In this document: positions 43,367 through 55,600 of the stretch, piece by piece
Layout of the letters: each line of letters begins with the position of its first letter
Position numbering within the stretch: position 1 is the stretch's first letter
NCBI GenBank assembly: GCA_037954015.1
Contig: CM075691.1
Location: 37,691,032 to 37,755,031, forward strand
Direction of reading: 5' to 3'
From: Psophocarpus tetragonolobus
Taxonomy: Eukaryota > Streptophyta > Magnoliopsida > Fabales > Fabaceae
DNA length: 64,000 nt
Position numbers and translations under genes: made by a program
Notes under the pieces: generated by a model
Told to the model about the DNA's origin: nothing
Databases searched by the model: none
The model's input: only the letters and a program-made list of their open reading frames with translations

Positions 43367-44735
43367 TGTAAGATCAAAACCCAAAGCAAGCTTCATCTTT
43401 CTTTTGTATGGAGGCACTAAAAGAGAGTGATGTGTTTAGCGTTATTAAAATTGAATCGAATTCATGAATTCAAACAAAAATCAAGTTATATACCAACTTA
43501 GTCCACTGAAAGGATCAGCATGCAATCAGAATGGGTAATGTCATGTCCAACCGGTACCCACTTGTGCACACCCTGACCTGCTGATTCAGACCCTTGCTAG
43601 GATCAACAGACAAGGAAAGAGACTCATCTAGATATTGGTACCTTAACAATCTGTGCAAACGAGTAAGTAATACCCTTTTATATCAAGAACAAGATTGAGG
43701 AGATGAGATGATGGTTCAAACAAGGTTTCCCTCCTGGGCAATCAGCCTGGGTAAGGACGCACCTTAGATGCAGACCACAGATGAAACAAGGTTTCCCTCG
43801 TAGGCAACCAGTCTGGGTAAGGATGCACCTTAGGTGCAATGCAAAAATGAAACATGGTTTCCCTTGTTGGTAACTAGCCCTGGTAAGGAGGCACCTTAGG
43901 CGTAGCCCAAAAATGAAACAAGGTTTCCTTCTCGAGCTGCCAGCCCGAGTAAGGACACACCTTAAGTGCAGACCAGAAATGAAACAAGGTTTCCCGCTCA
44001 AGCAACTAGCCTAGGTGAGGACGCACCTTAGGTGAAGACCAGAAACGAAACAAGGTTTCCTTCTCGGGAAACCAACTCGGGTAAAGACGCACCTTAGGCA
44101 CAGACCATAAACTAAACAAGGCTTCCCTCCTGGGAAACAACCTGTCTAAGGACACACCTTAGGTGCATACCAAAACGAAACAAGGTTTCCCTCTAGGATA
44201 ACCAACCCGAATAAGGACGCACCTTAGGCGCAACCGAGAAACGAAGCAAGGTTTCCCTCTCGAGGACATACCTTAGGCGTAGACTAGAAACAAAACAAGG
44301 TTTCCCTACTAGACATACAAGCTCAGTAATGTCGTCATCGATTCGCTCCTTGGCATTGGTAAGGTTGTATATCGCACCAAACCTACCCTCGAACCGGACT
44401 TACCCATATGCCTGGTCCCACCAGGTATCCCGATTCGTGTAAGATCAAAACCCAAAGTAAGCTTCATCTTTCTTTTGTATGGAGGCACTGAAAGGGAGTG
44501 ATGTGTTTAGTGTTATTAAAATTGAATCGAATTCATGAATTTAATCGGAAATCGACTTATATACCAACTCGGTCCACTGAAAAATTAACATGAAATTGGA
44601 ATGGGTAATGTCATGTCCAATTGGTACCCACATGTGCATACCTGACTTGCTGACTCGGACCTTTAGTAGGATCAACAGACAACAAAAATCGAAAAAAACT
44701 CATCCAAATACTAGTACCTTACCAATCTGTGCAAG
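43367..44735. repeat. Direct repeats of about 295 bp around a tandem array
   Basis: 43367-43657 and 44438-44733 are direct repeats (TGTAAGATCAAAACCCAAAG ... ATCTGTGCA), offset by 1,071 bp, with TG...CA ends. No primer-binding site follows the first copy and no polypurine tract precedes the second, so a small LTR element is not supported. A partial duplication of an LTR part that includes the 66-bp array fits better. Confidence 0.6.
43716..44310. repeat. 66-bp tandem array, about ten units
   Basis: GTTTCC marks of the unit are at 43725, 43791, 43857, 43923, 43989, 44055, 44121, 44185, 44251 and 44300: 66 bp apart except one of 64 and a last short unit of 49. The consensus contains GAAACAAGGTTTCCCTC, GGGTAAGGACGCACCTTAGG and CAGACCAGAAA. 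Because 66 is a multiple of three, the - strand stays open for 107 codons (44001-43678), giving a 22-residue repeat with GKPCFI and LHLRCVLT. Tandem arrays in the 3' untranslated part are known in plant Tat-lineage elements. Coding is not supported. Confidence 0.9.
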
Positions 44736-45779
44736 TACATGATTAACCGTGTAATTTGATAATATATATGACAATTTTAATTCATAGAACAAAATTACTA
44801 CAACTTCTTAATAAATTATAAAATTAGAGTATGTTACATTATTAAATTAGCGTCACACGTTAGTTAATGTTTATAACTTAATAATCTAAAAATTTATTAA
44901 TAGTTAAACACAAATTTAATAATTGAAAAAATTTAGGATACAATATTATAATTTAAAAATAAGAAAGCAAAATATTAAAAAATTTTAAAGTAAAAGTAGA
45001 AAATGTGATTAAATATATATGTTTATGTTCCGTGTACATACCCATGTCAAGTGTCAGAATTAAACTTTTATTTAAAACATTTTCTTCTCCTATAATTTAG
45101 TCACAATCGGTTCACGTTTTCACATAGTAACTGGGTGACACATGTATTTTTCATATTACAGATCCGTTCATTTTTAATTTTAAAATCCGAATTTTAAATT
45201 ATAGCTCATTTTGCTTATAAAAAAAATCATAGCTCATTTTACCTTGATTCATCTCCAAATATTCCTTTTAAAAAATACAATCATATTTTTATTAAATAAA
45301 TTTTAATTATATTTATATTTTATAACTACTTCCATATATACATGTAAATAACAGTGATCTTGTATTAGAATTAAATTGGAAAGGGTATATTTAACAAAAA
45401 TTGAAAACTAACTCGTCTTTGGTGTAGTAGTGTGAAAAGGAATGTCATCACTTGAATCAAATTCAAGTTGTTTCTGAGCTTGTTTGATTTGAGAGTTCAA
45501 GTATTTAAAACTTAAGTCTAGAAGTGGTTAAATTTGATTTTTGTATATGATCACGTGATTCAAGAATTTGAATTTAAATTTGACTAAGGTTATTTTTATT
45601 AGATTTTGCATTGGATCCAAAATTTGTAATTTTATAATAAAACTTCTAAAATATAAATTATACCACTTCAAAATCAAGTTTGATAAAAACTAATTTACAA
45701 AACCAATTACATTTAAAATTAATTTTACCAACATTTTTCAAAACGTGTAATCTGTCATGTTAATCAATAAGTACATGAG
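44736..45779. other. AT-rich intergenic DNA
   Basis: No gene recognised. Confidence 0.5.
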
Positions 45780-46090
45780 GGGCCAATGCAATTTTCTTGA
45801 CTCTAATCCCTAAGAAGGAAATTCTTAGAGGCTTTGGTGATTATTGGCCAACTTTTCTAATTAGTTGCACTTATTAGGTAATTTTTAAAGTACTTTCAAT
45901 AAGATGGTGATACATAAGGTGATAGACAAATGCCAATAAACTTTTCTAGGGGATTGACATTTATTACACAGTATTCTAATTGTAAATGAAACTCTTCACA
46001 AAGAAAAAGGGAGAAAAATTATAATTAATTTTTAAGGCCGAATTTAAAAAAGCATATGATATGATGTTGTGGAGGAAGTTTCTTTTAGCA
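45780..46090 (+). pseudogene. Second LINE reverse transcriptase scrap
   Basis: The + frame from 45783 reads ANAIFLTLIPKKEILRGFGD then YWPTFLISCTY, the start of a LINE reverse transcriptase (family ITLIPK...DYRPISL...YK). After breaks, FKAEFKKAYDMMLWRKFLL near 46030-46090 matches the FDKAYD box also seen at 25262. Frames are broken. It is not adjacent to the first LINE and is more decayed. Confidence 0.75.
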
Positions 46091-47055
46091 TTTTTTATTT
46101 TTTGTTTACATCCTTAATATTTATAATTTTTTAAAAAATTCTAAAACACATTCATCCTTTTTTATCCTAAGTTTTTTAACAGAGCATCGCTCAGTTTCAT
46201 GGATGCACGTACATCTCTACCTATCTTTTTGAAAAATTACATTGACTTTTCTATTTTGCACTTTCATCCTCTTAGATCATAAATATTTTTTCACCTTTAT
46301 TTTTAGGAACTTCTTCTGCCATGAATGTTCGAAGAAGGTGACAGTACTCTTTCAAAGAGGTGGGATAGAAGTGTTTGTGCAGCCGTGAAGTTAGGTGATA
46401 CTTTGTGAAGAAACTTAAAATAAAACATGGTAAAAGTGTTCTGGAGTTTTGCAGAAATGGTAAAAATGAGATAGTACAAATAGCAAATGAAGGGATGCTA
46501 AAAGAAACAGTTTGTTGCAGATACTTTTTGTTTTGTGTAATAGGTAGGATGTGCTTTAGCCTAAAAAGGTGGATGGTATAGGTTTTTTGGGATAATTTGA
46601 ATTAACACTTCCAACATTTTGAATTCATACCTACTATTTTAAAATTTTATTTTAAATACCCATTTTACCCTTTCACCCTAATTAAGCTCTTTCTTCTTAA
46701 ATACTTCTTTTGCTCATCTCTCCTCACATAGATTTTTCTGCCTTCTTCTCTCTCTCAAAATAGTGTTTTCTCCATGCCCGTGCTCTCTCTTTCTTGTTGT
46801 GTTAATTGTTTCTGCTAAAATACTTTCCTTTTTCTTTCGCTTTCTAAGTGACCTTCCTTTTCTCACATTCCTCCATTGTTGCTACACTAGATTATAAATG
46901 TTGTTAACTCTTCGGCCAGATTTTACCGGAGAATAAAAGAATCAAAATTTTTTACTCTTTAACAAGATCTTTTCAAAAAATTAAAAAAAAAAAATCAATT
47001 TTTTTTATTTATCGGCAAGATCTCGCCGTACCGTGGAGTAACATGCACTGCACAA
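46091..47055. other. Intergenic DNA
   Basis: No gene recognised. 46640-46870 is pyrimidine-rich. Confidence 0.45.
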
Positions 47056-47321
47056 TCAATATTTGAATCCTGTTGAAAGAAACCAAACTATTTTTTTACA
47101 TCCAAACAAAACCATAGCATAAACATAACTGCATGGTTCTTTAGTTGTTGCTAGTCTGGGTCTGCCATGGATAATAATCGAACTTGAGCCCCCAAAAGCA
47201 AAACAATTTGACCAAACCCAAAACTCAAGATTTGCAAGAAAAATAAGCATGAAGAGAGAAACATGTGATGAATATATTGGAATCACTACTACTAATAAAA
47301 AAAGTAACATACAAAAAGTAA

Positions 47322-47597
47322 TTAATGAATAATATTTGACCTTTGTTGATAATGATGAGTGATGAACAGTGAAGTAGGAGAAGGTGGGGAATTGATGAAA
47401 GGGAAAGAGAGAGAGTTATTGAGAAACATCAACATGATAGCATACCCAGCAAGGAACATCATCATCTTTCTCGCCAAATGTTGCCTGCCACCGTCGCTCT
47501 TGCCGGAATTCTCCTTCATTCTTTCTGCTCCCACCTTTCCTCTCGGGTAATGGTTTGTCGGAGAGTAAAAGTAATTTTCAAATTTTTTTACCTCCAA
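47322..47597 (-). CDS. Unrecognised small ORF with a hydrophobic segment
   Basis: The 91-codon - strand ORF contains an internal Met (AERMKENSGKSDGGRQHLARK) followed by a membrane-like segment (MMMFLAGYAIMLMFL) and a Pro/Ser-rich tail. The first 25 residues may be untranslated. Base composition is higher in G/C than the surroundings. No family is recognised. It could be a small membrane protein gene, but there is no promoter or conservation evidence here. Confidence 0.25.
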   Translation of the reverse strand: MEVKKFENYFYSPTNHYPRGKVGAERMKENSGKSDGGRQHLARKMMMFLAGYAIMLMFLNNSLSFPFINSPPSPTSLFITHHYQQRSNIIH

Positions 47598-50500
47598 CTT
47601 GAAGAAAAATAAAATTAAAAATATATTAATCTTTTTTACTTAAAATAGATGATAATTCAAATAAAAAGAGATACTAATTGAAATTCTCATTATTTGAAAT
47701 CTTTCGCAATTTCAATTCTAACTGCAACTTTGAAGTGTAACAAAGATCCTATGATGTCATTCATCTTTCTCATTGTGGTTGAGGAGCTTCGGATGTAATA
47801 AGAAGGGTGTGGAGGAAGATTTGATTTCCCAGGTTCTTGTGGGAAATGATGAGTTAAAAACTTGATTGTGATTTTTACACACAGTAGCCATCTATTCTAA
47901 ATATAATAACTCACAATTAAAATATGATGAGAAAAATAAAAAATGACACATTAGAAATAAGAATTTTACATAAAAAACTCTTACTTGATAAGGAAAAATA
48001 ATAAATAAGATTAGAAAAATATTTTTGTTAAATGAAAGAGAAATTACCCCTCTCTAAATATAAAGAGAGAATAATTAAAATACATTCACTTAGAATTTAT
48101 ATTTAAAAAATCAAACTAAACAGCTGATTTAATTGAAAAAACGATAAATCAAATTAGGGTTTGGTCCATTTGAACCTCAAAACTAGTCATAAAAGGTTCG
48201 GGCTTAGAATCAATGAACTGGTAAAAAATTAACGGAATCGATAAAAACCAGTTGAAACTTATCAACTCCTTTAAAAAATATTTATATTTTTAATTTTGAT
48301 ATAAAAATTAAAGATAATATAAATACATATTTATAAGGATTACATATAGGCATATATTATTTATCAATTTTTTCTTATAAAATATATAATTTACTCATTA
48401 TATTAATTTACATATTTTCATATCTTAATTTCTCATAATTTTCTATTATAAGAATTTATTATTTTTATTTTAAACGTAAATTTATTATTTTTATAAATAT
48501 TATTATATTTTATTAATTATTAAAATTTAAACTTAACTATTATGATATTTTTATTTAGATTTTTACATGTACTTTGATTGTAAAAATAATGTTTTTCTTT
48601 AATCTCAACTGCTATAAGATTATGATTTATATTTACTTAATATAACTATCTATTATTTCATTATTATTATTTACTTGCTCAACTATTCAACCCAGATTGA
48701 ATTAGTAAAACCTTGAAGACCATGATTTTTAGAACACTTTTGTTTCAAAATCTCAACGTGTGGTATCACAACTTGAGAACGGATGCATCAAATGAGGAAA
48801 TAGAGTAACTATTTATATTTTTATAGCTAAGAATGAGAACTCAAATATTTAATAAAATATAAAATCTTTTTACCTTCCAATAAACTCATATACAATGAGA
48901 AATTTTAATATAGTAAGGGCAATAATTAAAATAACTTGTGGCTTAAATATGTTGATTGTCCATAATAAATTAGTGAATTTTGTTTTGAAACCTAATATTT
49001 TTTTTGTCATAAAATTTAATTTTTTTTATTCCTAAAACACTATCTAAAATATTTTTAGAATTTTTTAAAGCACTACCTAAAATATTTAGAAAAATAAAAA
49101 AAAATATTAAGAATCAAACACATAAAAATTTAATAAGGACAAAAAATGCACAAATTTAATAGGGACCAAAAACGTGTTTAAGTCGCAACCTTTTTTTAGT
49201 TTAATTATATATCATCCACCAATTAGAAATCTCTAGCTAAGTTGGAGCAATTTCTTACCAATATAAATAATGATTTTGTAACATAAAGAATATTTTAAAA
49301 ATATAAATATCTCATAATATTTTTGTAATGGAAGTTATAAAATGGATGTAATGGTAAAGTGGAGAGATAAGGAGAGAGATTCTGAATTCAAATATCTTTG
49401 ATAACAAAAAATAACATATTAATAACTAACATTAGATTTATAAAAAAAAAATTTGCTTTCTAACATCTTCTTGATAGAGTGGAGAGAAATATATATTGGT
49501 TGGAATAAAATAAATGTGTGAAGATAAATGAGAAATAAAATTAAATACAAAGGTATTTAGTGAAAAATAACTAAAAAAAAGCTTAATATGAAGAGAGATC
49601 GTGTAAGAAATAATACAATACTATAATATTATATTAAAAAATTACAACTTAATAAAAAGATAGTAGAATTATAAAAAAATGTTATAATTTATCTTATTTT
49701 ACAATATTGAAATTTATTAATAGTATGAATAATATTTTTATTAAAAAATAAAACATAATAATATATTTATAAACTATTTTAAAATAAACCAAATATTTAG
49801 TTGTAAAAATGTCCCTCACTGAGAAGGATAGATACGTTCCAGCTCCTCTATACATATTAAAGTAAATTTTACTATTCCTTCTTTTTTACTTTGCTAGGCA
49901 CAAAGTGAAATTTACCCCATCACATGGTTTCACATAAATAGCAACAGCGTATTTTTTAAATTAAGAAAAGTGACAGTTTATAAATGACCTGTTTGACTAT
50001 TTTTAACAGCTAGAAAGTACAGTGACATTTTTTTAAAGGAAAAGTTTAAGGTTAAGTAAGAGTGTAATATAATGATACAAGGAAAAAAATTTATATAACT
50101 TATGACATGATATTTATTAATTAATTGACATAAATTGAGATATAAATTTTTAAGATATAAAATTTTTTTATTTAATAAGAATAAACTTTGTTAGAAAAAT
50201 AGATTTAATTTTATTTTTATAACATGACTAAATTAAAACCAAAAAATAAATTAGAAAATCTATAAAATAATTATATGTTGCTTCCAAAAGTTTCAACGAA
50301 TTCAAATCAATACCAATCCAAATTCACATTGCATCATGTCTCATTGACGCAGGTAACACCCACTTTCCACATTCGAATCAGAGATGTTAATTTAGAAAAG
50401 ATAATAGCTTTGAAATCTCCAAGACCTTCACCTATTCTTTCTCATCTTTATGATAAAAAGTGGTTTGAGATTATGTCATGTGGTTTATGTTTTGGATGAT

Positions 50501-52600
50501 TTTATGACAAACTTAAGTTAGAAGAGTAGAATTATTATACAATTGTTGTTCAATACACAATCCATAATATTTCAATTTCGAATTAGTTTTAAATTTCGTA
50601 ATATAAAATTACAGTTTAACACATATACATTATAGTTGCAGTTAATTATGATTTTTCGTTCACGTTACTTTCAAAGTATTAACGGATAAAATTTATCATA
50701 AGATTTTAACTTTTTACACCAGTATATAAAATTAATTCCTATATATTAAAATTCATTTGAAATAAAATTAATTCCTATATATTAAAATTCATTTGAAATC
50801 AAATTAATTAATTATTTAACGTGATATAAAATAGGTAGATAATTAAACATGTTGATGTGATTTTTAATGAGGTATGATGTGGGTTTTTTTATGCTGAACA
50901 CAGACTGTCAATATATACTTTGAAACATGTAACCAAACTTACACTGAATTGATCTACCAAGAACTAAACCATGATGTTCACTTTGTCTCTTCATTTCCAA
51001 TGATAAAGAAAAAATAAAAAGGTCTACTTACTTTTATACTTTTCGAAGACCATTTTCTGTTTGCATGGTTTTTCATCAAACAAATAAATCCTGTCAAAAG
51101 CAAATTTACCCTGATTGATTAAGCAAAAAATAAGAGGAAAAGAAAAGAAATTCTTTATCCTTTATTAGTTAAATGATTTAATCAATAAGGTTAGCTGTAA
51201 TAGTGTAAGATTTGGTGCCTTTATATCTGGAGAACTATATATATCAATCTGCATGTTTTAAAATTGATTTTAGATAAATTTTAATATATTTAATTTATGT
51301 TTTAAAGAATTTATAATTGATTTTGAGTTTAGAATAGATTTAGCATGAGTTGAAGTAATTTGAAACAATTTTTATATTCAATGAAGAAATTTACATTAGA
51401 TTTTTCTATTAATTTGTTTTTACAGTAAAAAATACAAATAAGTTAAAAAAATTTGAAACAATTTTAATTATAATTAATTATGTCAAATGAATTATATTTT
51501 AATAAATTTTTTTAATATTAATCCAAATATGAACTAAAAAGTTTCATATTCGATTTTTTTTATTCTTATTTGGTTTCACTTCAAGAATTAATTATGAACT
51601 CAAAATTTTGACATGTTTAATTTTATGTTGAAAAAAAAATTTAAAATTAATTATAATTTGAAGTAACTTAGAATAATCAAGAATCTTACATTATATTTTA
51701 CTCTAAACTTGTTTTTATCATAAAACATCTAATCATAAAAAATATCATCTCAAAATCATAATTATTTATACAAAATCAATTTTCCTTAAATCAATACTGA
51801 GACCATCCATACAGATACTTTGTGTTTAAAGTATTTTTTATCATTGTGCAATAACTATGTAGTTTCTGGTCATGATAACCATGTTCTTTAACCTAAAAAT
51901 AAAGAATTGAGTGCTTTAATTAAATGTCTTCCTACCACTTTTATGAATACAGTATATGTCAACTGACCTCAAGAACTTTCTTTTATGAAGTAAGAATTTT
52001 AATTCAAACACTTCTTCTTTTCAGATGAAGCACCAAAATAAAATTTCTCCTGTTCACACCCAAAAGCAGAAAGCTTGACAAGAGTGACAGCATCACCCAC
52101 TGACCAATTTTATCTTTTTTCTCAAATTTCATTCAATCCTCTCCTCCCTTTTATGCTTTTGTCATTGATCCAAGTTATGCATAGGAAATCATAAGCCTCT
52201 CCCCATAACGTAGAGAGAAAAACAAAATACAAAATGGGCCCCACATATCCCTTTTTGGCATATTTCTATCCCCACAATTCACACTGCCAAAGTTATCACT
52301 TAGCACCCCAAGACAGCACCAACTAATCAACACAACAGCAAAATGCATCAGAAATCAGGGCATCAATTTGCTGAATTGATTGGAACCCTTTTTCCATTCC
52401 CATTTTGCTTGCCTGAAAAAAAGAAGATCCCAACACTAGTGGACCATCCCATGAAAAAGCCTCATACTTTATTCCAAGAAATCTTCTTTAATTTTAGTTT
52501 ATGCAAATAAAGAGTGCAAAATAAGGAATCAAACTAACTCGTTTTCCCATCCTTTTGTGTCTCTCTTGTTCAGTTTCCTACACTTTTTTCTTCAACTTTT
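47598..52600. other. AT-rich intergenic DNA
   Basis: No gene recognised. 48160-48790 has the wording of a noncoding transposon (AATTAGGGTTTGGTCC near the left), but the termini are unclear. 50720-50815 contains a short tandem repeat (AAATTAATTCCTATATATTA twice). Confidence 0.5.
51255..51800. mobile_element. Possible degenerate foldback element
   Basis: The left part (TGTTTTAAAATTGATTTT ... AGTTGAAGTAATTTGAAAC) and the complement of the right part share several short motifs in inverted order. No clear termini or target duplication were found. Confidence 0.25.
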
Positions 52601-52624
52601 TTGTCCCACACCACATCCTATCCT

Positions 52625-52632
52625 ATATATAT
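52625..52632 (+). promoter_or_regulatory. TATA box of the lipase gene
   Basis: TATATATA lies 61 bp before the start codon. It implies a short 5' leader of about 30 bases. Confidence 0.55.
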
Positions 52633-52685
52633 TCACAGTTTCACACCAATAAACACATTGATCCCTCAATCCAACGCCTTCAATA

Positions 52686-55600
52686 ATGGCTCTTCTAGGC
52701 TTAATGAGTGTTGCTGCTTTGACCCTTTTCTTGGTACTAACAACTGTGCCTCATCAATCACACGCTTCAAGCCGTGGCTCATTAAGCAGAAACATTATCA
52801 ACCCTCCAGTTTCTGGTATATGTGCCTCTTCTGTCATTGTGCATGGATACAAGTGTCAGGAACACGAGGTATGTATGACCTTAGATATCTATATGCATGT
52901 GTTTAAATGATTTGCTATGGTTTCTGGCAAAAAAAAAAAAAAAATAGTCCTGATAAAGGAATTAAGATTAAGATTCAGTATGTTTGAATTTCAGTTTCAT
53001 TTCACCAAACTCATCTTTAACTCAATCCAACACTCATGTTACTTTTTGGTTCAAACGGATATATATCCAAATTCCAAACACACCTTGACTTGGGTTGAAT
53101 AAACTCAAATATTTTTTAGATATTTAGAGTGACATGCTAATGTTTTTCAGGTTACAACCAATGATGGCTACATTCTGAGCGTGCAAAGGATCCCAGAAGG
53201 TCGAGTTAAGAGTAGTGGCAGTGGAACTAGGAAGCAACCAGTGATCATACAGCATGGAGTTCTAGTGGTAAGTTGAAAACTCTCTATTTGTTAAAATCAT
53301 CACTTTAAATTTGTGTCATACAATGCATGCACCCATTTCCGACTTTCAAATTCAATTATCCTTTTCTTGCATACCCAGAACTCATATCAATTAACCACTT
53401 ATTACACTTGTTACTTTTCCTTTCTTCCTTCCAAAAAATTGTTTTTTTTCTCTGTTTAGTCCTCTCTGCTTCCCTTCATTTCACACTATTTTGCCATGTT
53501 TCAAACAAACTTTACCATAAATATCTATATACCACCTTGAAATATCTTGTACCTGACAATGTGAGACAGAGTGAATTCTGTCTGACACATTATATATGAC
53601 ACAAGCTTTTCTTTTTCTGTTTTTTGCTATCTTAGAATAAGCTCACAAATTATGTGACGCTAGTATATGTCTCGTTGCTTTAACGTATTATAACTTGCAC
53701 TAAAGGACGTTATGATTAAGCAACCGAAAGGTTCTTTAGAGATAGTTTAGAGAAAGGGTGCATCTTCTATTTTTACAATTTATGTCTAAGTCTTCTTATA
53801 CGTTTAATAGTTAAGCTCAACTTAATAAATGAAACAGCTTTACAGTATTAAATTGTATAAAAACAATTTTTTTTTCTAACTAGTGTCATAGTGGCAGTTA
53901 AAATTTTTTATTAATAATGTATTTGGTTATGCTTTTGGAGTCCTCGATCCACGTTTTAGATGTAAAAAATGGATGCATCTAAGCATAATTTTGGCTATGT
54001 GGATAATGGGATTATGTTTATCTTAATCTTGAAATCAAACATTCACTAAGAATAACATGAGTATAATTTAAAGTAGAGTAAATTATACATATATCTCGTG
54101 AGATTTACTTTTATACCTAACATTGCTCCTCTTAATTTTTCGATATTCACTATCAAGAGTTTACTTTTTTACACCAATCTTTTTTAAGAAAAAATAATAC
54201 TATATCAATTTTTTCAAAAAAAAAAAATACTACATTAACCTTTTGTTACCAAACATAATGTAACAAGATACCAAAAATAATGGAAAAAGATAGATGAATG
54301 ATAAGTGTGAACAAACTAAAAAGATCCATGTAATTTACTCTTTGAAATATATGACAATAATTTAATTTATTTTAATAAATGCTTTTATAGTTTTTTTATC
54401 AGTGTCTTTAATTTATTGACTTAAACTTGGCATTCTCATAAAATTTTACTGTTTAGTTTTTTTTTTTTTACCAAATTTTTACTCTTTAGTTAAAGCATGC
54501 ATATTATTATGTTGATTTAACTAAATCAGTGTGTCAACAAACTTTGACCCTTGTTCATAAGTGTGGTGGTCCAGCATTTAAAGTTCCGCCTTATATACAA
54601 TTAAAATTACTATCTCCTATCTTTCAAAAGTAATGTTTCCTATGATATTTATGTTTCATTATGACTTTCAATAGAATTTTCATTTTCTTTTTGTTACTTT
54701 TTTGGTATACTCGCTTGCACAATCATCGTGGCTTCTAATTAACGATATATGTGTACGGTAGCATCAATATCCTCTATTTTTTTTTTTAATGATTAATAAT
54801 TGCTAGAAAATCCCAATCCTCAAAGTTATTCTTTTCATATTATAAAATAGATAAAAGAAGAGACACAGTCTAGTGGTGTCGGTCCTTTCATAGTTGCACT
54901 AACTCTACTTGTTTTTTCAATCTAACACTCACAACACATGAGACACACCCATGATAAATTTGAATAATTTTATTCTTCTTAGTAATTTTCTAATATTAAC
55001 TATATTTACTTTTTCACTAATATGTTTTCTTTTCAATAATTTTTTTTATAAAAACCTAAAGAATGTATATTACTCAATAAATTTGTATAATTTTCACAAA
55101 TAATTAAATAAATGCATTAACATTATTTTTTTTCCTTGACCATAGTAACAAACTAACACAATATGAGTAGAGTCATATTCTCTTATAATATTATCATATT
55201 CTTATTAAAACATTTTTTACTTTAAAAAAAAAGGGTTAATTTTTTTTAATTTTAAAATTCAATTTTTATCTCGAATAAAAGATTGACTGGTAAAAAACTT
55301 TAAATATTTAAAGATTGGTTTTTTAATTTTTAAACAATATTTTGACCAATCCAGCTTCTTAAATTTTTTAAAAATTCAATTTTTATTCTTTGAATAAAAG
55401 TTTGAAGCCTGTTTTTCGATTCTTTATTAGGATTTTAAGACTAAAAACTTAATTTTAAAACATTTATGAACTTAATTTTAACCAATAATAATTTTATTCA
55501 AAGATTAAAAATTAATTTTTAAAAATTTAAAATATTTACCAGTCAAATATTTGTTAAGATAAAAATCGAATTTTAATTAAAAAGTTTAGAAAAAGTTAAT

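Noticed and set aside
43678..44001. 107-residue Cys-rich repeat protein
   Set aside because: It follows from a 66-bp tandem unit having a length divisible by three; no promoter, start context or family supports it.
43716..44310. CRISPR-like array
   Set aside because: Units are contiguous with no unique spacers, and the genome is a plant's.
43367..44735. TRIM-type small LTR retrotransposon
   Set aside because: TG...CA repeats exist, but there is no primer-binding site, no polypurine tract and no matching 5-bp flank.
50275..50499. 74-codon + strand ORF
   Set aside because: No family, no splice or promoter context.
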